Below, piece by piece: positions 1 through 8,782 of a DNA stretch of 64,000 bases. The position numbers were made by a program, and so were the translations under genes. The notes under the pieces were generated by a model. That model saw only the letters and a program-made list of their open reading frames with translations, had not been told where the DNA came from and did not search any database. Numbering within the stretch: position 1 is the first letter of the stretch; each line of letters starts with the position of its first letter. The DNA is from Prauserella flavalba (GTDB lineage: Bacteria > Actinomycetota > Actinomycetes > Mycobacteriales > Pseudonocardiaceae): the NCBI RefSeq assembly GCF_003202235.1, contig NZ_MASU01000023.1, positions 33,345 to 97,344 on the forward strand, read 5' to 3'.

Positions 1-57
1 TCGGCCTGATCCGCTGCGCCCGCCTCCTGGCAGCCCAGTAACCCGCTAGACCGGTCC

Positions 58-81
58 GCAGTGAAGGCCACCTTGCCTGCG
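58..81. repeat. Half copy of the GCAGTGAAGGCCACC palindromic repeat
   Basis: A single arm of the intergenic palindrome family that occurs at five other places in this window. It has the TTGCCTGC variant of the inner part, also seen at 44906-44958. The matching second arm is absent, so this is a truncated copy. The stretch from 1 to 128 otherwise holds no gene I can support. Confidence 0.75.
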
Positions 82-128
82 CCCACCCGTCTCCCGCCAC
101 CACCCAAACGGAGGCGCTCCGCGCCGCT

Positions 129-177
129 GTGCCACCCAACTGCAGTGAAGGTGGCCTTCACTGCAGTTGGGTGGCAC
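129..177. terminator. Perfect 23+3+23 bp palindrome of the GCAGTGAAGG family
   Basis: The two 23-bp arms (129-151 and 155-177) are exact reverse complements separated by TGG. It begins 20 bp beyond the stop codon of the minus-strand gene ending at 198, so it can act as that gene's transcription terminator. The inner part is the GCAGTGAAGG core of the repeat family; the outer GTGCCACCCAACT arms are specific to this copy. Terminator function is inferred from position and from very high stem stability; there is no clear U-tract. Confidence 0.7.
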
Positions 178-197
178 GCGTCAGGGTTGGGAGCACG

Positions 198-1160
198 TCA
201 GGCAGCGTCCGCGATGCGGACCGCGGGACGGGGACGAGCGGCAGCCGCTCTGTACGCGGCGTTCAGCTCGGCGACAACCGCGCCGGGGTCATTCAACAGG
301 CGGGACGGCAGCGTCTGCACGACCGTCACACCCACCTCCGCGTAGCGGGTGTTTCTCGCCAACGTTCTCGCGTAGCCGTCGGCGGAGAAGTGGAAGTCGA
401 GCGAGTCGACCTCCCACGCCAGGCCCACGTCGTCCCACCAGGCGTCGGGACAGGCGACATAAGTGCCGTCCGGCCCGCGGAGCTCGTGGTTCCAGTGCGT
501 GGGCGGCACTGCGACATCAGCCACGATGCGACGGGCGTGGAACTCGGCGACGGAGCGGAGCCGCTCGATCTGAGCCAGCACCCGGCGAGGTATCGCGGTG
601 CCCCGCTGAGTGCCGTGTTCCAGCTCGTACGACAACGTCTCCGTAGCGCACTGCCCACGCTGTACGGCCTCGATCAGTAGCTTGGCCACCGGGTCAGCGG
701 CCCTGATCCGGCGGGCGGCATCGAGCACGGCACGCACGGGCGGCGCCAGTGGTACTTGATCGCGCCGGATCGCGGTCGGCATTCGTTTCGTTCGCTCCAC
801 CGTGAGGAAGCCACTGCTTTGCAGTTTGTGTTCATGCGGCACCAACACGTGCACACCGGCCGAGGCAGGTAGTGCCGTGTCCCGGAACCCGAGCCTCCGG
901 CAAGCCTCCACGCCGGTGACGACGGCGTCCCCACCTGCGAACAACAACGCAGCGACGACCCGCTGCTCCTGAGTCGGCGGCGAAGTCTGGAACACGACGA
1001 CGCCCGGCAGCAGGCGACGCCACGGTCCGTCCGGCAGGCAGCGCCGATACACGGTGCTGCTCGGCATGCCCAGCGCTTCCAGCGAAGCGACCCGGACAAC
1101 ACCGAGCCGGCTCCGTTGCCGCAGCAATTCGGGGTAGTCGGCCCAACGTCCTCTCTTCAC
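198..1160 (-). CDS. AbiEi-like winged-helix plus DUF559/Vsr-like nuclease-fold protein
   Basis: About 320 aa. The N-terminal third has a winged-helix-type stretch (LGMPSSTVYRRC, then GPWRRLLPGVVV) like the AbiEi antitoxin and 'DUF559' protein families of actinobacteria. The C-terminal part has a PD-(D/E)XK-like pattern, PDAWW followed by WEVDS. I chose the GTG at 1160 because an AGGA precedes it and the upstream in-frame residues look non-coding; an in-frame start at 1232 is the alternative. No AbiEii toxin gene is adjacent, so this is not a recognisable toxin-antitoxin pair. Many such stand-alone genes are scattered in actinobacterial genomes and their role is unknown. Nuclease activity is an inference from the motif only. 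Confidence 0.6.
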   Translation of the reverse strand: MKRGRWADYPELLRQRSRLGVVRVASLEALGMPSSTVYRRCLPDGPWRRLLPGVVVFQTSPPTQEQRVVAALLFAGGDAVVTGVEACRRLGFRDTALPASAGVHVLVPHEHKLQSSGFLTVERTKRMPTAIRRDQVPLAPPVRAVLDAARRIRAADPVAKLLIEAVQRGQCATETLSYELEHGTQRGTAIPRRVLAQIERLRSVAEFHARRIVADVAVPPTHWNHELRGPDGTYVACPDAWWDDVGLAWEVDSLDFHFSADGYARTLARNTRYAEVGVTVVQTLPSRLLNDPGAVVAELNAAYRAAAARPRPAVRIADAA

Positions 1161-1261
1161 CAGACAGATCCTGGAAACCACCGCGCCGAAAACGAACCCC
1201 CAATCTCCCCACCTGTGGACAACCACCCCCATGTGGACAACTCGCTCGCCACACCCCGACC

Positions 1262-1314
1262 GCAGTGAAGGCCACCTTCACTGCGTTGAACGCAGGCATG
1301 GTGGCCTTCACTGC
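1262..1314. repeat. 53-bp GCAGTGAAGGCCACC palindromic repeat
   Basis: Outer arms GCAGTGAAGGCCACC (1262-1276) and GGTGGCCTTCACTGC (1300-1314) are exact reverse complements. An inner dyad, CTGCG-TTGAA-CGCAG, sits between them. It lies 15 bp beyond the stop codon of the minus-strand moaD-like gene and upstream of the AbiEi-like gene, where it could end transcription of the two-gene unit 2685-1330. Confidence 0.8.
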
Positions 1315-1329
1315 AGTTGGGCCACTCGG

Positions 1330-1602
1330 TCAGCCGCCGGCTACCGAGGGGATGATCACCACTTCCGTATGGGGTTGCAGAGGGGTTGCGGGGCCGGCGA
1401 GGCGGCGGCACTCCTCGCCGTCCACGTAGAAGTTGACGTAGCGGCGCAAGGCTCCCCGTTCGTCTCGCAGACGCCGTTCCAGCGCCGGGTACCGCTCTCC
1501 CAGTGCGTCCAGCGCAGCGCCCAGCGTGCCCGCCGCCACTTCCACGTGCGACACCCCGCCGGCCAGCCCGCGCAGCATCGACGGCAGTCCCACCGAGGCC
1601 AT
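1330..1602 (-). CDS. MoaD/ThiS-family small ubiquitin-like protein
   Basis: Ninety residues ending in the diglycine VAGG, the hallmark of MoaD/ThiS beta-grasp sulfur carriers, whose C-terminal glycine is adenylated and thiocarboxylated by an E1-like enzyme. Other family features are VNFYVDGEECR in the middle and EVVIIPSVAGG at the end. The start ATG directly follows the stop codon of the upstream BNR-repeat gene, so the two are cotranscribed and probably translationally coupled. No E1-like or molybdopterin synthase gene is nearby, so the pathway is not clear. BNR/sialidase-like proteins paired with a MoaD-like protein recur in actinobacteria, but I know of no assigned function. Confidence 0.8.
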   Translation of the reverse strand: MASVGLPSMLRGLAGGVSHVEVAAGTLGAALDALGERYPALERRLRDERGALRRYVNFYVDGEECRRLAGPATPLQPHTEVVIIPSVAGG

Positions 1603-2685
1603 TCAGATCACCGCGGCGCGCACGCAGAGCACGTCGGGCAGGTGACCGGCCACCTGGGCCCACGTGTCGCCCTCGTCGGCGCTCGCCCACACCTCGCCGG
1701 AGCGCGAGCCGAAGTACACGCCCGCCGGGTCGGCACTGTCCGTGCACATCGCGTCACGCATGACGGCGGACCAGAAGCCCACGTCGGGAAGGCCCTTGGA
1801 CAGACCCGTCCACGAGTTTCCCGCGTTCTCACTGCGATACACACGGCACCGGCCCTGCGGCGGGAACCGCATCATCGACGACTCGAGCGGGAACGAGTAG
1901 ATCACCTCGGACCGAGACGGGTGCGCGACCATCGGGAATCCGAAGTCGGCGGGCAGGCCCTCCGCGATCGACTCCCAGTTGCGCCCGCCGTCGGCACTTC
2001 GGTACACGCCGCTGTGGTTCTGCAGGTACTGCCGGTCGGGGTTCGCGGCATCCACCGCCACCTTGTGCACGCACTGGCCGTACTCCGGGTACTGCTGCCC
2101 CTCCGGCATGAACTCGGCGAAGATCCCGCTGTTCGACGCGGTCCAGCTCGCGCCGCCGTCCTCGGTGCGGTAGACCCCGCCGGTGGACATCGCGACGTTC
2201 ACGCGCGCCGGGTCTCTCGGGTCCGGCAGCACGGTGTGCAGGGCCTTGCCCCCGCCGCCGGGCATCCAGTGCTCCCGGTGCGGGTGGTCCCACAGGCCCC
2301 GCACGAACTCGTACGTGCGACCTCCGTCGACGGACTTGAACAGTGCCGTCGGCTCCACACCCACGTACACCACGTCGGACTCGGGGCCGTACGCGAACTG
2401 CCACACGCCCTCCAGCGCGGCGCCGGTGTCCTCGGGGAAGGAGACGGGCGCGTCGTCGGGCTCGCTCCACGTCTCCCCCAGGTCATCGCTCGTGACGACG
2501 GTGGGCCCGAAATGGCTGTTCAGCACGGCCGCCGACAGTCGCGGTGTCTCGCGCCGCATGTCGATGCCGATCGCCTTCACGTCCGCGATCGGGAACTGCG
2601 GGCCGGACACGTCCCAGTGCCGTCTGTCCCGGCTGCGCGCGAGCCAGAGGCCCTTGCGCGTGCCGATGGCGAGCAGGATTTCCAT
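1603..2685 (-). CDS. BNR/YVTN-type beta-propeller (sialidase-fold) protein
   Basis: About 360 aa with repeated Asp-box-like motifs such as SVDGGRTYEFV, RTEDGGASWTA, SADGGRNWES and SENAGNSWTG, typical of BNR/exo-sialidase-type propellers and photosystem-stability-factor-like proteins. No signal peptide is evident, so it is probably cytoplasmic. The ATG at 2685 is chosen because GGAGG lies 5 nt upstream; longer in-frame starts lack this. The downstream moaD-like gene starts immediately after the stop. The fold is well supported; catalysis is not, and the family name 'glycosidase' should not be read as a proven activity. Confidence 0.8.
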   Translation of the reverse strand: MEILLAIGTRKGLWLARSRDRRHWDVSGPQFPIADVKAIGIDMRRETPRLSAAVLNSHFGPTVVTSDDLGETWSEPDDAPVSFPEDTGAALEGVWQFAYGPESDVVYVGVEPTALFKSVDGGRTYEFVRGLWDHPHREHWMPGGGGKALHTVLPDPRDPARVNVAMSTGGVYRTEDGGASWTASNSGIFAEFMPEGQQYPEYGQCVHKVAVDAANPDRQYLQNHSGVYRSADGGRNWESIAEGLPADFGFPMVAHPSRSEVIYSFPLESSMMRFPPQGRCRVYRSENAGNSWTGLSKGLPDVGFWSAVMRDAMCTDSADPAGVYFGSRSGEVWASADEGDTWAQVAGHLPDVLCVRAAVI

Positions 2686-2809
2686 GGTCACCTCCATGTG
2701 AGTCACATCACATCGAAGGCTACGCCGCAACACCGACAGAACCCGGCCGCGTCTCACCGGCGACGAGGCGGCCGGGAGGTCGTCGGGGGACTCCCCGGCC
2801 GCCTCCCTG

Positions 2810-4183
2810 TCACTTCACCGGCACGTACTTCACGGCGTGCACCGCACTCGCGAGATCGCCGACCTCCAGCGCCTTGATGCCCTCCGGCAGCGGCCCCGGG
2901 TCGGGCGGCACCAGCGCGTGGGTGAACCCCAGCCGCACCGCCTCGGCGAGCCGCCTGCCGACCCCCGTCACCCTCCGCACCTCGCCGGCCAGCCCCACCT
3001 CGCCGATCGCGACGAGCCGGGGCGAGAGCGCCTCGTCGCTGAACGCCGACGAGACCGCCAGCGCCGCGGCGAGGTCCACGGCGGGCTCGGTGACCTTCAT
3101 GCCCCCGACCGTGGCCGTGTAGACGTCCTTGTCGCCGAGCAGCACGCCGCCCCGCTTCTCCAGCACCGCGAGCACCATGCTCACCCGCGCCGAGTCGAGC
3201 CCGCTCACCGCGCGCCTCGGCTGGTTCAGGTGGGAACGCCCGACGAGGGCCTGCACCTCGCACAGCAGCGGCCGCTTGCCCTCCACGGTCACCGTGACCG
3301 CCGTGCCGGGCACCGCCTCGGCGTGCCGGTTCAAAAACAGCCCCGAAGGGTCGGGGACGCCGGTGATGCCGTCGTCGCGCAGCTCGAAGCAGCCGATCTC
3401 GTCGGCGGCGCCGAAGCGGTTCTTCACGCCGCGGACCATGCGCAACGTCGAGTGCCGGTCGCCCTCGAAGTGCAGGACCACGTCCACCAGGTGCTCCAGC
3501 ACGCGGGGCCCGGCCACCGAGCCCTCCTTGGTCACGTGCCCCACCAGCACCACAGGAAGGCCGCGTTCCTTGGCGAGCGCCACGAGCCCCGCGGTCACGG
3601 CCCGCACCTGCGTGACCCCGCCGGGAGCGCCGTCGACCTGCGGCGACGACATCGTCTGCACGGAGTCGACGATCAGCAGGCCCGGCTTGACGTCGTCGAC
3701 GTGGCCGAGGATCGACGAGAGGTCGCTCTCGGCGGCGAGGTACATCTCGCCGTGGACGTTGCTGGTGCGCTCCGCCCTCAGCCGCACCTGGCCCGCGGAC
3801 TCCTCGCCGGTGACGTACAGCGCGGCCCCCGCCCCGTCGGCGGCCGCCCATTGGTAGGCCACCTCCAGCAGCAGGGTGGACTTACCGACTCCCGGCTCAC
3901 CGGCCAGCAGCACCACGACACCGGGCACGAGCCCGCCACCGAGCACGCGGTCCAGCTCCGAGACACCGGTGGGACGCGCGCGGGAACTCTCCACGTCGAC
4001 GTCCGCGATGGGCCGCGCGGGCGCGCTCGGCGCTCCTGCCGCGACGCGCGCGATGGGCGGGCGCGTGTCACCGCGCTCCTCGATCGTCCCCCACGCCTGA
4101 CACTCCGGGCAGCGACCGACCCACTTCGCGACCTCGAGACCGCATTCGGCGCAGCGGTAGCTGCTGGACCCCTTCTTGACCAC
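2810..4183 (-). CDS. radA: DNA repair protein RadA (Sms)
   Basis: 457 aa. Branch-migration ATPase that helps process recombination intermediates. An N-terminal zinc finger (C11, C14, C25, C28) is followed by a RecA-like ATPase with Walker A GEPGVGKST (about residues 95-103), the RadA-specific KNRFG motif, and a C-terminal Lon-protease-like domain (GDKDVYTATVGGMKV region). The start is GTG; TACGGT lies 6 nt upstream, suggesting a leaderless transcript separate from lpqE 36 bp upstream. In M. tuberculosis radA is followed by disA; here the next gene downstream is the BNR-repeat gene and no disA is present. Confidence 0.97.
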   Translation of the reverse strand: MVKKGSSSYRCAECGLEVAKWVGRCPECQAWGTIEERGDTRPPIARVAAGAPSAPARPIADVDVESSRARPTGVSELDRVLGGGLVPGVVVLLAGEPGVGKSTLLLEVAYQWAAADGAGAALYVTGEESAGQVRLRAERTSNVHGEMYLAAESDLSSILGHVDDVKPGLLIVDSVQTMSSPQVDGAPGGVTQVRAVTAGLVALAKERGLPVVLVGHVTKEGSVAGPRVLEHLVDVVLHFEGDRHSTLRMVRGVKNRFGAADEIGCFELRDDGITGVPDPSGLFLNRHAEAVPGTAVTVTVEGKRPLLCEVQALVGRSHLNQPRRAVSGLDSARVSMVLAVLEKRGGVLLGDKDVYTATVGGMKVTEPAVDLAAALAVSSAFSDEALSPRLVAIGEVGLAGEVRRVTGVGRRLAEAVRLGFTHALVPPDPGPLPEGIKALEVGDLASAVHAVKYVPVK

Positions 4184-4189
4184 GCGCAG

Positions 4190-4195
4190 ACCGTA
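4190..4195 (-). promoter_or_regulatory. Candidate leaderless -10 element of radA
   Basis: TACGGT on the minus strand ends 6 nt before the GTG start of radA. This TANNNT-N6-start arrangement recurs at 15 other genes in the window. Confidence 0.5.
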
Positions 4196-4219
4196 GCCGG
4201 GGGCACCGACAAAGCGGCG

Positions 4220-4762
4220 TCAGTGACCGCCTTCGCCGTGTCCTTCCTCGGCGACCCTCGGCTCCGAGGGGGCCATCACGGGCAGCTCGACGTCGACCGG
4301 GCCCGCGTCGCGGAAGGTCAGCGTCGCGATGACGGTCTGGCCGGGGCGGATCTCGCGCTTGAGGCCCTCGAGCACGATCTCGCCGTGGAGCTGCTTGCCC
4401 GCGCCGGGCTCGTTCGGCCCGATGGCCAGTGCCGTACCGGCGGGGACGGCGCGGTCACCCTGGACGGAGACGTTGGTCGCGGCGTCGGACGAGACCGACA
4501 CCAGCTCGTCGTTGCGGCCGCTCCGGTTGACGATGCTCATGAGCACCTCGGCGTCGGAGCCCTCGAGGTAGGCGGCCGGCTGCACGTCCTCGGGGTAGGC
4601 GAGCTCGGCGTTGCGGATCGCGATGTCCTTCACCTCGGCCGACGCGCCGTTGATCGCCGCAGCCTGGGTGTCGGTCTGGGTGATCTGCCCCGCCCCGCAC
4701 CCCGCGACGAGCAACGCGGTACCGAGACCGAGAACGGCCGAGCCCAGCATGCGACGTTTCAC
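4220..4762 (-). CDS. lpqE: LpqE-like lipoprotein, PCu(A)C-like
   Basis: 180 aa with a signal peptide and lipobox LVAGC (Cys at about residue 22), so it is probably anchored outside the membrane. The body is a single beta-rich domain with a His-rich tail (EEGHGEGGH) that could bind metal. Position next to radA and divergent from carD matches lpqE (Rv3584) of M. tuberculosis, which is the basis for the symbol. The GTG start at 4762 has AGGAGG 9 nt upstream, and TAGTCT at 4802-4807 (minus strand) is a candidate -10. Copper or zinc binding is an inference from the tail and fold family. Confidence 0.8.
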   Translation of the reverse strand: MKRRMLGSAVLGLGTALLVAGCGAGQITQTDTQAAAINGASAEVKDIAIRNAELAYPEDVQPAAYLEGSDAEVLMSIVNRSGRNDELVSVSSDAATNVSVQGDRAVPAGTALAIGPNEPGAGKQLHGEIVLEGLKREIRPGQTVIATLTFRDAGPVDVELPVMAPSEPRVAEEGHGEGGH

Positions 4763-5038
4763 TTCCGAGTCCCTCCTAGCTAAGGACTTGCCCTGCCGCG
4801 CAGACTATCCCGGCGCCATATTCAGGGCGCGACGTGGTGGCCACTCGAGTGGTGCGACCCACCCCACAGCCCAAGATCAAACGTCCACAATGGATTCTAT
4901 TAACGCCGGGAAAAGCATCCGCGCCCACCTGCGTGAGTATGCGAATCGACGGTTTGTCAACCCCTGGGCGCCCCTTGATCAGGCCACTGACCTGCGAGGA
5001 CGAGTGCGGGTGGCTGGTTAGCCCTGGATGCTCCGTGC

Positions 5039-5044
5039 TAAGCT
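5039..5044 (+). promoter_or_regulatory. Candidate extended -10 of the carD promoter
   Basis: TAAGCT preceded by TGC (an extended -10, TGnTANNNT) lies 27 bp before the carD start codon. No good -35 is visible. The 4763-5071 interval between lpqE and carD is otherwise non-coding and must hold both divergent promoters. Confidence 0.4.
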
Positions 5045-5071
5045 GGATACAGCGAAAGGGGCAGAGGACAC

Positions 5072-5563
5072 ATGGTTTTCAAGGTCGGAGAGACCGTCGT
5101 CTACCCGCACCACGGTGCCGCACTCATCGAAGCGATCGAGACACGCGTGATCAAGGGCGAGGAAAAGCAATACCTCGTCCTCAAGGTCGCGCAGGGAGAT
5201 CTCACCGTTCGCGTTCCCGCCGACAACGCCGAGATCGTCGGCGTGCGTGATGTCGTGGGTCAGGACGGCCTCAACCGCGTCTTCGACGTGCTGCGTGCAC
5301 CTCACACCGACGAGCCGACCAACTGGTCGCGTCGGTACAAGGCCAACCTCGAGAAGCTCGCCTCCGGCGACGTGAACAAGGTGGCCGAAGTGGTGCGCGA
5401 CCTCTGGCGGCGTGAGAAGGACCGTGGCCTTTCCGCTGGTGAGAAGCGGATGTTGGCCAAGGCGCGACAGATCCTGGTGAGCGAGCTGGCTCTCGCCGAG
5501 GGCACCGACGAGGGCAAGGCCGAGGTGCTCCTCGACGAGGTTCTGGAAACCGCGGCGGTCTAG
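5072..5563 (+). CDS. carD: CarD-family RNA polymerase-binding regulator
   Basis: 163 aa, the usual length for actinobacterial CarD. It binds the RNAP beta subunit through its N-terminal Tudor-like domain ([13 protein letters not shown] at the start) and stabilises open complexes, notably at rRNA promoters, through a C-terminal helical domain ([13 protein letters not shown] region with the conserved Trp). The start ATG has AGAGGA just upstream. It heads a plus-strand run with ispD and ispF, as in mycobacteria. Confidence 0.97.
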   Translation: MVFKVGETVVYPHHGAALIEAIETRVIKGEEKQYLVLKVAQGDLTVRVPADNAEIVGVRDVVGQDGLNRVFDVLRAPHTDEPTNWSRRYKANLEKLASGDVNKVAEVVRDLWRREKDRGLSAGEKRMLAKARQILVSELALAEGTDEGKAEVLLDEVLETAAV

Positions 5564-5568
5564 CAACC

Positions 5569-6216
5569 CTGAACGTCATCGCACTGGTTCCCCTCGAGGA
5601 GCACGACCATCGCCTTTCCGGGGCGCTGATCAATTTCCGGGGCGAGCCGTTGCTGTCGCATGCCGTTCGCGGCCTGCTGCACTCGGACTGCGTGGACCGG
5701 GTGGTCGTGGCAGGCCCGCCGCAGAATCTGACCGCGTACGAGACCGTGCTCGAATCGGTCGCGGACACGCGGGTACGAGTAGTCGCCGGGGGCGCCGGCC
5801 GTGCCGAATCGGTGCGGTCGGCGTTCGCGGCCTGCTCGGCGACACCGTCGGACGTGGTGCTCGTGCACGATCCGGCGCGACCCTTCACACCGGCCGCCAC
5901 CATCCGTGCGGTCGTCGATTCGGTGCGCTCCGGGGCGCTGGCAGCGGTCCCCGTCGAGCCCGTCACCGACACCATCAAGCTCGTCGACTCCGACGACGTC
6001 GTGTGCGGTACGCGGGACCGCTCGAAACTGCGTTTCACCCAGACCCCGCAAGGCTTTCTCGCCGACGTGCTGCGCCAGGCCGGTCCGGCCGAGCCGCTCG
6101 GCGAACTGGGGGCCAAGGTGCACACCGTCGCCGGACATCCCCACGCCATGCGCCTCGCGACGTCGTTCGACCTCGCCGTCATCGAGGCCCTGTTGACCTC
6201 GGAGAAACGCCAGTGA
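5569..6216 (+). CDS. ispD: IspD-like MEP cytidylyltransferase with degenerate N-terminal loop
   Basis: About 215 aa if read from CTG at 5569; TTG at 5650 is the next start but removes the first strand. MEP-pathway step 3, making CDP-methylerythritol. Family features kept: N-terminal VIALVP strand, [21 protein letters not shown] (substrate-binding Asp), DTIKLVD and [11 protein letters not shown] [11 protein letters not shown]. Odd: the glycine-rich CTP loop AAGxGxR...PK is replaced by [15 protein letters not shown], keeping one Arg but no Lys, and the late TDD/K region is also altered. The gene begins 5 bp after carD and overlaps ispF by 4 bp. Family and context are firm; full catalytic competence is uncertain. 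Confidence 0.8.
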   Translation: MNVIALVPLEEHDHRLSGALINFRGEPLLSHAVRGLLHSDCVDRVVVAGPPQNLTAYETVLESVADTRVRVVAGGAGRAESVRSAFAACSATPSDVVLVHDPARPFTPAATIRAVVDSVRSGALAAVPVEPVTDTIKLVDSDDVVCGTRDRSKLRFTQTPQGFLADVLRQAGPAEPLGELGAKVHTVAGHPHAMRLATSFDLAVIEALLTSEKRQ

Positions 6217-6677
6217 GAATCGGCCAGGGCATCGACGTGCACCCCATCGAGGCCGGCCGGGAGTGCTGGGTCGCCGGGCTGCGCTGGGACGGAGTGGACG
6301 GCTGCGCGGGCCATTCCGACGGCGACGTGGCGGCCCACGCGCTGTGCGACGCACTGCTGTCGGCGGCCGGGCTCGGGGACCTCGGCGGCGTCTTCGGCAC
6401 CGGCGACCCGCGCTGGGCGGGCGCGCACGGCGTCGCGTTCCTGGCCGAGGCCCGCAGGCTCGTCGAGGAGGCCGGCTACCGCGTCGGCAACGCCGTGGTG
6501 CAGGTCATCGGCAACCAGCCCCGCATCGGCACCCGCCGGGCCGAGGCGCAGCGGGTGCTGGGTGAGGCCGTCGGCGGCGACGTGAGCGTGTCCGGCACGA
6601 CGACCGACGGGCTCGGCCTCACCGGCCGAGGCGAGGGCATCGCCGCGATCGCGACCACCCTGCTCGTCCCCCGGTAA
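6213..6677 (+). CDS. ispF: 2-C-methyl-D-erythritol 2,4-cyclodiphosphate synthase
   Basis: 154 aa. MEP-pathway cyclase releasing CMP. Metal ligands D8, H10 (GIDVHPI) and H42 ([10 protein letters not shown]) are all present, as are [14 protein letters not shown] and the C-terminal [16 protein letters not shown] place the start at the GTG overlapping the ispD stop (GTGA), with GGAG about 9 nt upstream. The length matches the family. Confidence 0.96.
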   Translation: MRIGQGIDVHPIEAGRECWVAGLRWDGVDGCAGHSDGDVAAHALCDALLSAAGLGDLGGVFGTGDPRWAGAHGVAFLAEARRLVEEAGYRVGNAVVQVIGNQPRIGTRRAEAQRVLGEAVGGDVSVSGTTTDGLGLTGRGEGIAAIATTLLVPR

Positions 6678-6681
6678 CCGG

Positions 6682-6687
6682 TAACCT
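6682..6687 (+). promoter_or_regulatory. Candidate leaderless -10 of the HAD gene
   Basis: TAACCT ends 6 nt before the GTG start at 6694, fitting the leaderless signature. Confidence 0.5.
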
Positions 6688-6693
6688 GGATCT

Positions 6694-7380
6694 GTGACGA
6701 TTCAGGCAGTGATGTTCGACTTCTCCGGCACCCTCTTCCGACTCGAGCAGAACGAGACCTGGCTCAGCGACCTGACCGACCACAACGGCGATCCTCTCGA
6801 CGTCGAGGCGCAGGCCGAGATGATGCGGCGGATGACGGCGCCGGTCACGCTCACGGTCGACCTCGACGACGAGCACCGGAACGCCTGGGAGAACCGCGAC
6901 CTTGACCCCGGCCAGCACCAGAAGGTGTACCTGGAGGTGCTGCGGCAGTCCGGCGTCGCGCGCGTCGAGCAGGCCAAGGCGCTCTACGACCGGCTCATCG
7001 ACCCGTCCGAGTGGACGCCCTACCCCGACACCGAGCAGGTACTGAAGACGCTCGCGGGCAGGGGCGTGCGCGTCGGCGTGCTCAGCAACATCGCCTTCGA
7101 CATCCGCCCCGCCTTCACCGAGCGCGGGCTCGACGAGTACGTGGACGAGTTCGTGCTGTCGTTCGAGGTGGGGGCCATCAAGCCCGACCCGGTGATCTTC
7201 CGGAACCTGCTCGACCGGCTCGGCACGGCCCCCGAGCACACGCTGATGGTCGGCGACAGCTCCCAGGCCGACGGCGGAGCCAGGGCGCTCGGCTGCCCGT
7301 TCGCCCTGGTGGACCCGCTCCCGACGAGCGAGCGCACCGACGGCCTGCTGACCGCCCTGCGCGAGCACTCCGTGCTCTGA
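6694..7380 (+). CDS. HAD-superfamily hydrolase
   Basis: 228 aa. Motif I is MFDFSGTLF: the nucleophile Asp is present but the usual second Asp (D+2) is Ser. Motif II is VLSN, motif III the Lys in AIKPDP, motif [13 protein letters not shown]. The helical cap between motifs I and II fits subfamily I (phosphoglycolate phosphatase-like). Substrate unknown. The Ser at D+2 may weaken phosphatase activity, because that residue is the general acid/base in classical HAD phosphatases. It starts 16 bp after ispF with its own likely promoter. Confidence 0.85.
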   Translation: MTIQAVMFDFSGTLFRLEQNETWLSDLTDHNGDPLDVEAQAEMMRRMTAPVTLTVDLDDEHRNAWENRDLDPGQHQKVYLEVLRQSGVARVEQAKALYDRLIDPSEWTPYPDTEQVLKTLAGRGVRVGVLSNIAFDIRPAFTERGLDEYVDEFVLSFEVGAIKPDPVIFRNLLDRLGTAPEHTLMVGDSSQADGGARALGCPFALVDPLPTSERTDGLLTALREHSVL

Positions 7381-7384
7381 CCCG

Positions 7385-7390
7385 TACCAT
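7385..7390 (+). promoter_or_regulatory. Candidate leaderless -10 of cysS
   Basis: TACCAT ends 6 nt before the GTG start codon of cysS. Confidence 0.5.
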
Positions 7391-7396
7391 TTCCGC

Positions 7397-8779
7397 GTGG
7401 TCCTACATCTCTACGACACCGCTACCAGGGACGTGCGGGAGTTCCACCCCGCACGTAGTGGAACGGCGTCCATGTACGTCTGTGGGGCCACCGTCCAGGG
7501 CATCCCGCACATCGGCCACGTCCGTGGCGCGCTGAACTACGACGTGCTCAGGCGCTGGCTGGTCCACAGTGGACTCGACGTGCTCATGGTCCGCAACGTC
7601 ACCGACATCGACGACAAGATCCTCACCAAGGCCGCCGACGCGGGCAGGCCGTGGTGGGAGTGGGCCGCGACCCACGAGCGCGCCTTCGAGGACGCCTACA
7701 CCGCGCTGGGCTGCCTGCCGCCGTCGATCGCGCCGCGCGCCACCGGCCACGTCACTCAGATGATCGAGCTGATGCGGCGACTGATCGACAAGGGGCACGC
7801 CTACGCCGAGGGCGGGGACGTCTATTTCGCGGTGAACTCCTTCGACGGCTACGGCGCGCTGTCCGGGCAGCGGCTCGACGAGGTCCAGCAGGGCGAGACG
7901 CTGGCCGAGGGCAAGCGCGACCCCCGCGACTTCACCCTGTGGAAGGGCAGCAAGCCGGGTGAGCCGTCGTGGCCGACCCCGTGGGGTTCCGGCAGGCCGG
8001 GCTGGCACCTCGAGTGCTCGGCGATGGCGACGACCTACCTCGGCGCCGAGTTCGACATCCACGGCGGCGGCGTCGACCTGGTGTTCCCGCACCACGAGAA
8101 CGAGCGCGCGCAGTCCAACGCGGCAGGCGACCCGTTCGCGCGGTTCTGGCTGCACAACGCGTGGGTGACGCTCTCGGGCGAGAAGATGTCAAAGTCACTC
8201 GGCAACGTCGTGTCGATCCCGGAGATGCTGCGCCGCTACCGCGCGGTGGAGCTCCGGTACTACCTCATCCAGCCGCACTACCGGTCGACGATCGAGTACT
8301 CCGACGCCGCCCTGTCGGAGTCGGCGCAGGGCTACCGGCGCGTCGAGCAGTTCCTCCGGCGCGTCGCGGGCTCGGCTGGCGAGGTCCACATCGGACGCCT
8401 TCCCGCCGAGTTCACCGCCGCGCTCGATGACGACCTCGGCACGCCGCAGGCCTTCGCCGTGCTGCACAACACCGTGCGTGACGGCAACGCCGCCCTCGAC
8501 GCGGCCGACTCCGCCAAGGCGCTGGAGCTGGCCGAGACCGTGCGGGCGATGACCGACGTGCTCGGTCTCGACCCGCTGTCGGAGCAGTGGGCCGAGGTCG
8601 GGGGCTCGTCGGAGGCCAAGGCGCTCGACACGCTCATCGAAGGGATGCTGGCGGCGCGGCAGCAGGCCCGCAAGGACAAGGACTTCGCGAGGGCCGACGC
8701 CATCCGCGACCAGCTGACCGCTGCCGGCATCGCGGTGGAAGACACCCCCAATGGTCCCTTGTGGACAGTGAGAGACTGA
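7397..8779 (+). CDS. cysS: Cysteinyl-tRNA synthetase
   Basis: 460 aa class I synthetase charging tRNA-Cys. Zinc-ligand Cys29 (YVCGATVQ), HIGH signature at 38-41 (PHIGHVRG), [24 protein letters not shown] and KMSKS ([11 protein letters not shown]) are all intact, followed by the helical anticodon-binding domain. This is CysS rather than the related mycothiol ligase MshC, because of its length and complete C-terminal domain. rlmB follows 3 nt after the stop. Confidence 0.97.
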   Translation: MVLHLYDTATRDVREFHPARSGTASMYVCGATVQGIPHIGHVRGALNYDVLRRWLVHSGLDVLMVRNVTDIDDKILTKAADAGRPWWEWAATHERAFEDAYTALGCLPPSIAPRATGHVTQMIELMRRLIDKGHAYAEGGDVYFAVNSFDGYGALSGQRLDEVQQGETLAEGKRDPRDFTLWKGSKPGEPSWPTPWGSGRPGWHLECSAMATTYLGAEFDIHGGGVDLVFPHHENERAQSNAAGDPFARFWLHNAWVTLSGEKMSKSLGNVVSIPEMLRRYRAVELRYYLIQPHYRSTIEYSDAALSESAQGYRRVEQFLRRVAGSAGEVHIGRLPAEFTAALDDDLGTPQAFAVLHNTVRDGNAALDAADSAKALELAETVRAMTDVLGLDPLSEQWAEVGGSSEAKALDTLIEGMLAARQQARKDKDFARADAIRDQLTAAGIAVEDTPNGPLWTVRD

Positions 8780-8782
8780 GAC

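Noticed and set aside
5650..6216. IspD starting at TTG 5650
   Set aside because: This start would remove the first beta-strand (VIALVP), which is clearly conserved in the in-frame upstream sequence. I kept the longer form with a flagged start.
7397..8779. MshC (mycothiol ligase) instead of CysS
   Set aside because: Length 460 aa and a complete C-terminal anticodon domain match CysS; MshC is shorter.
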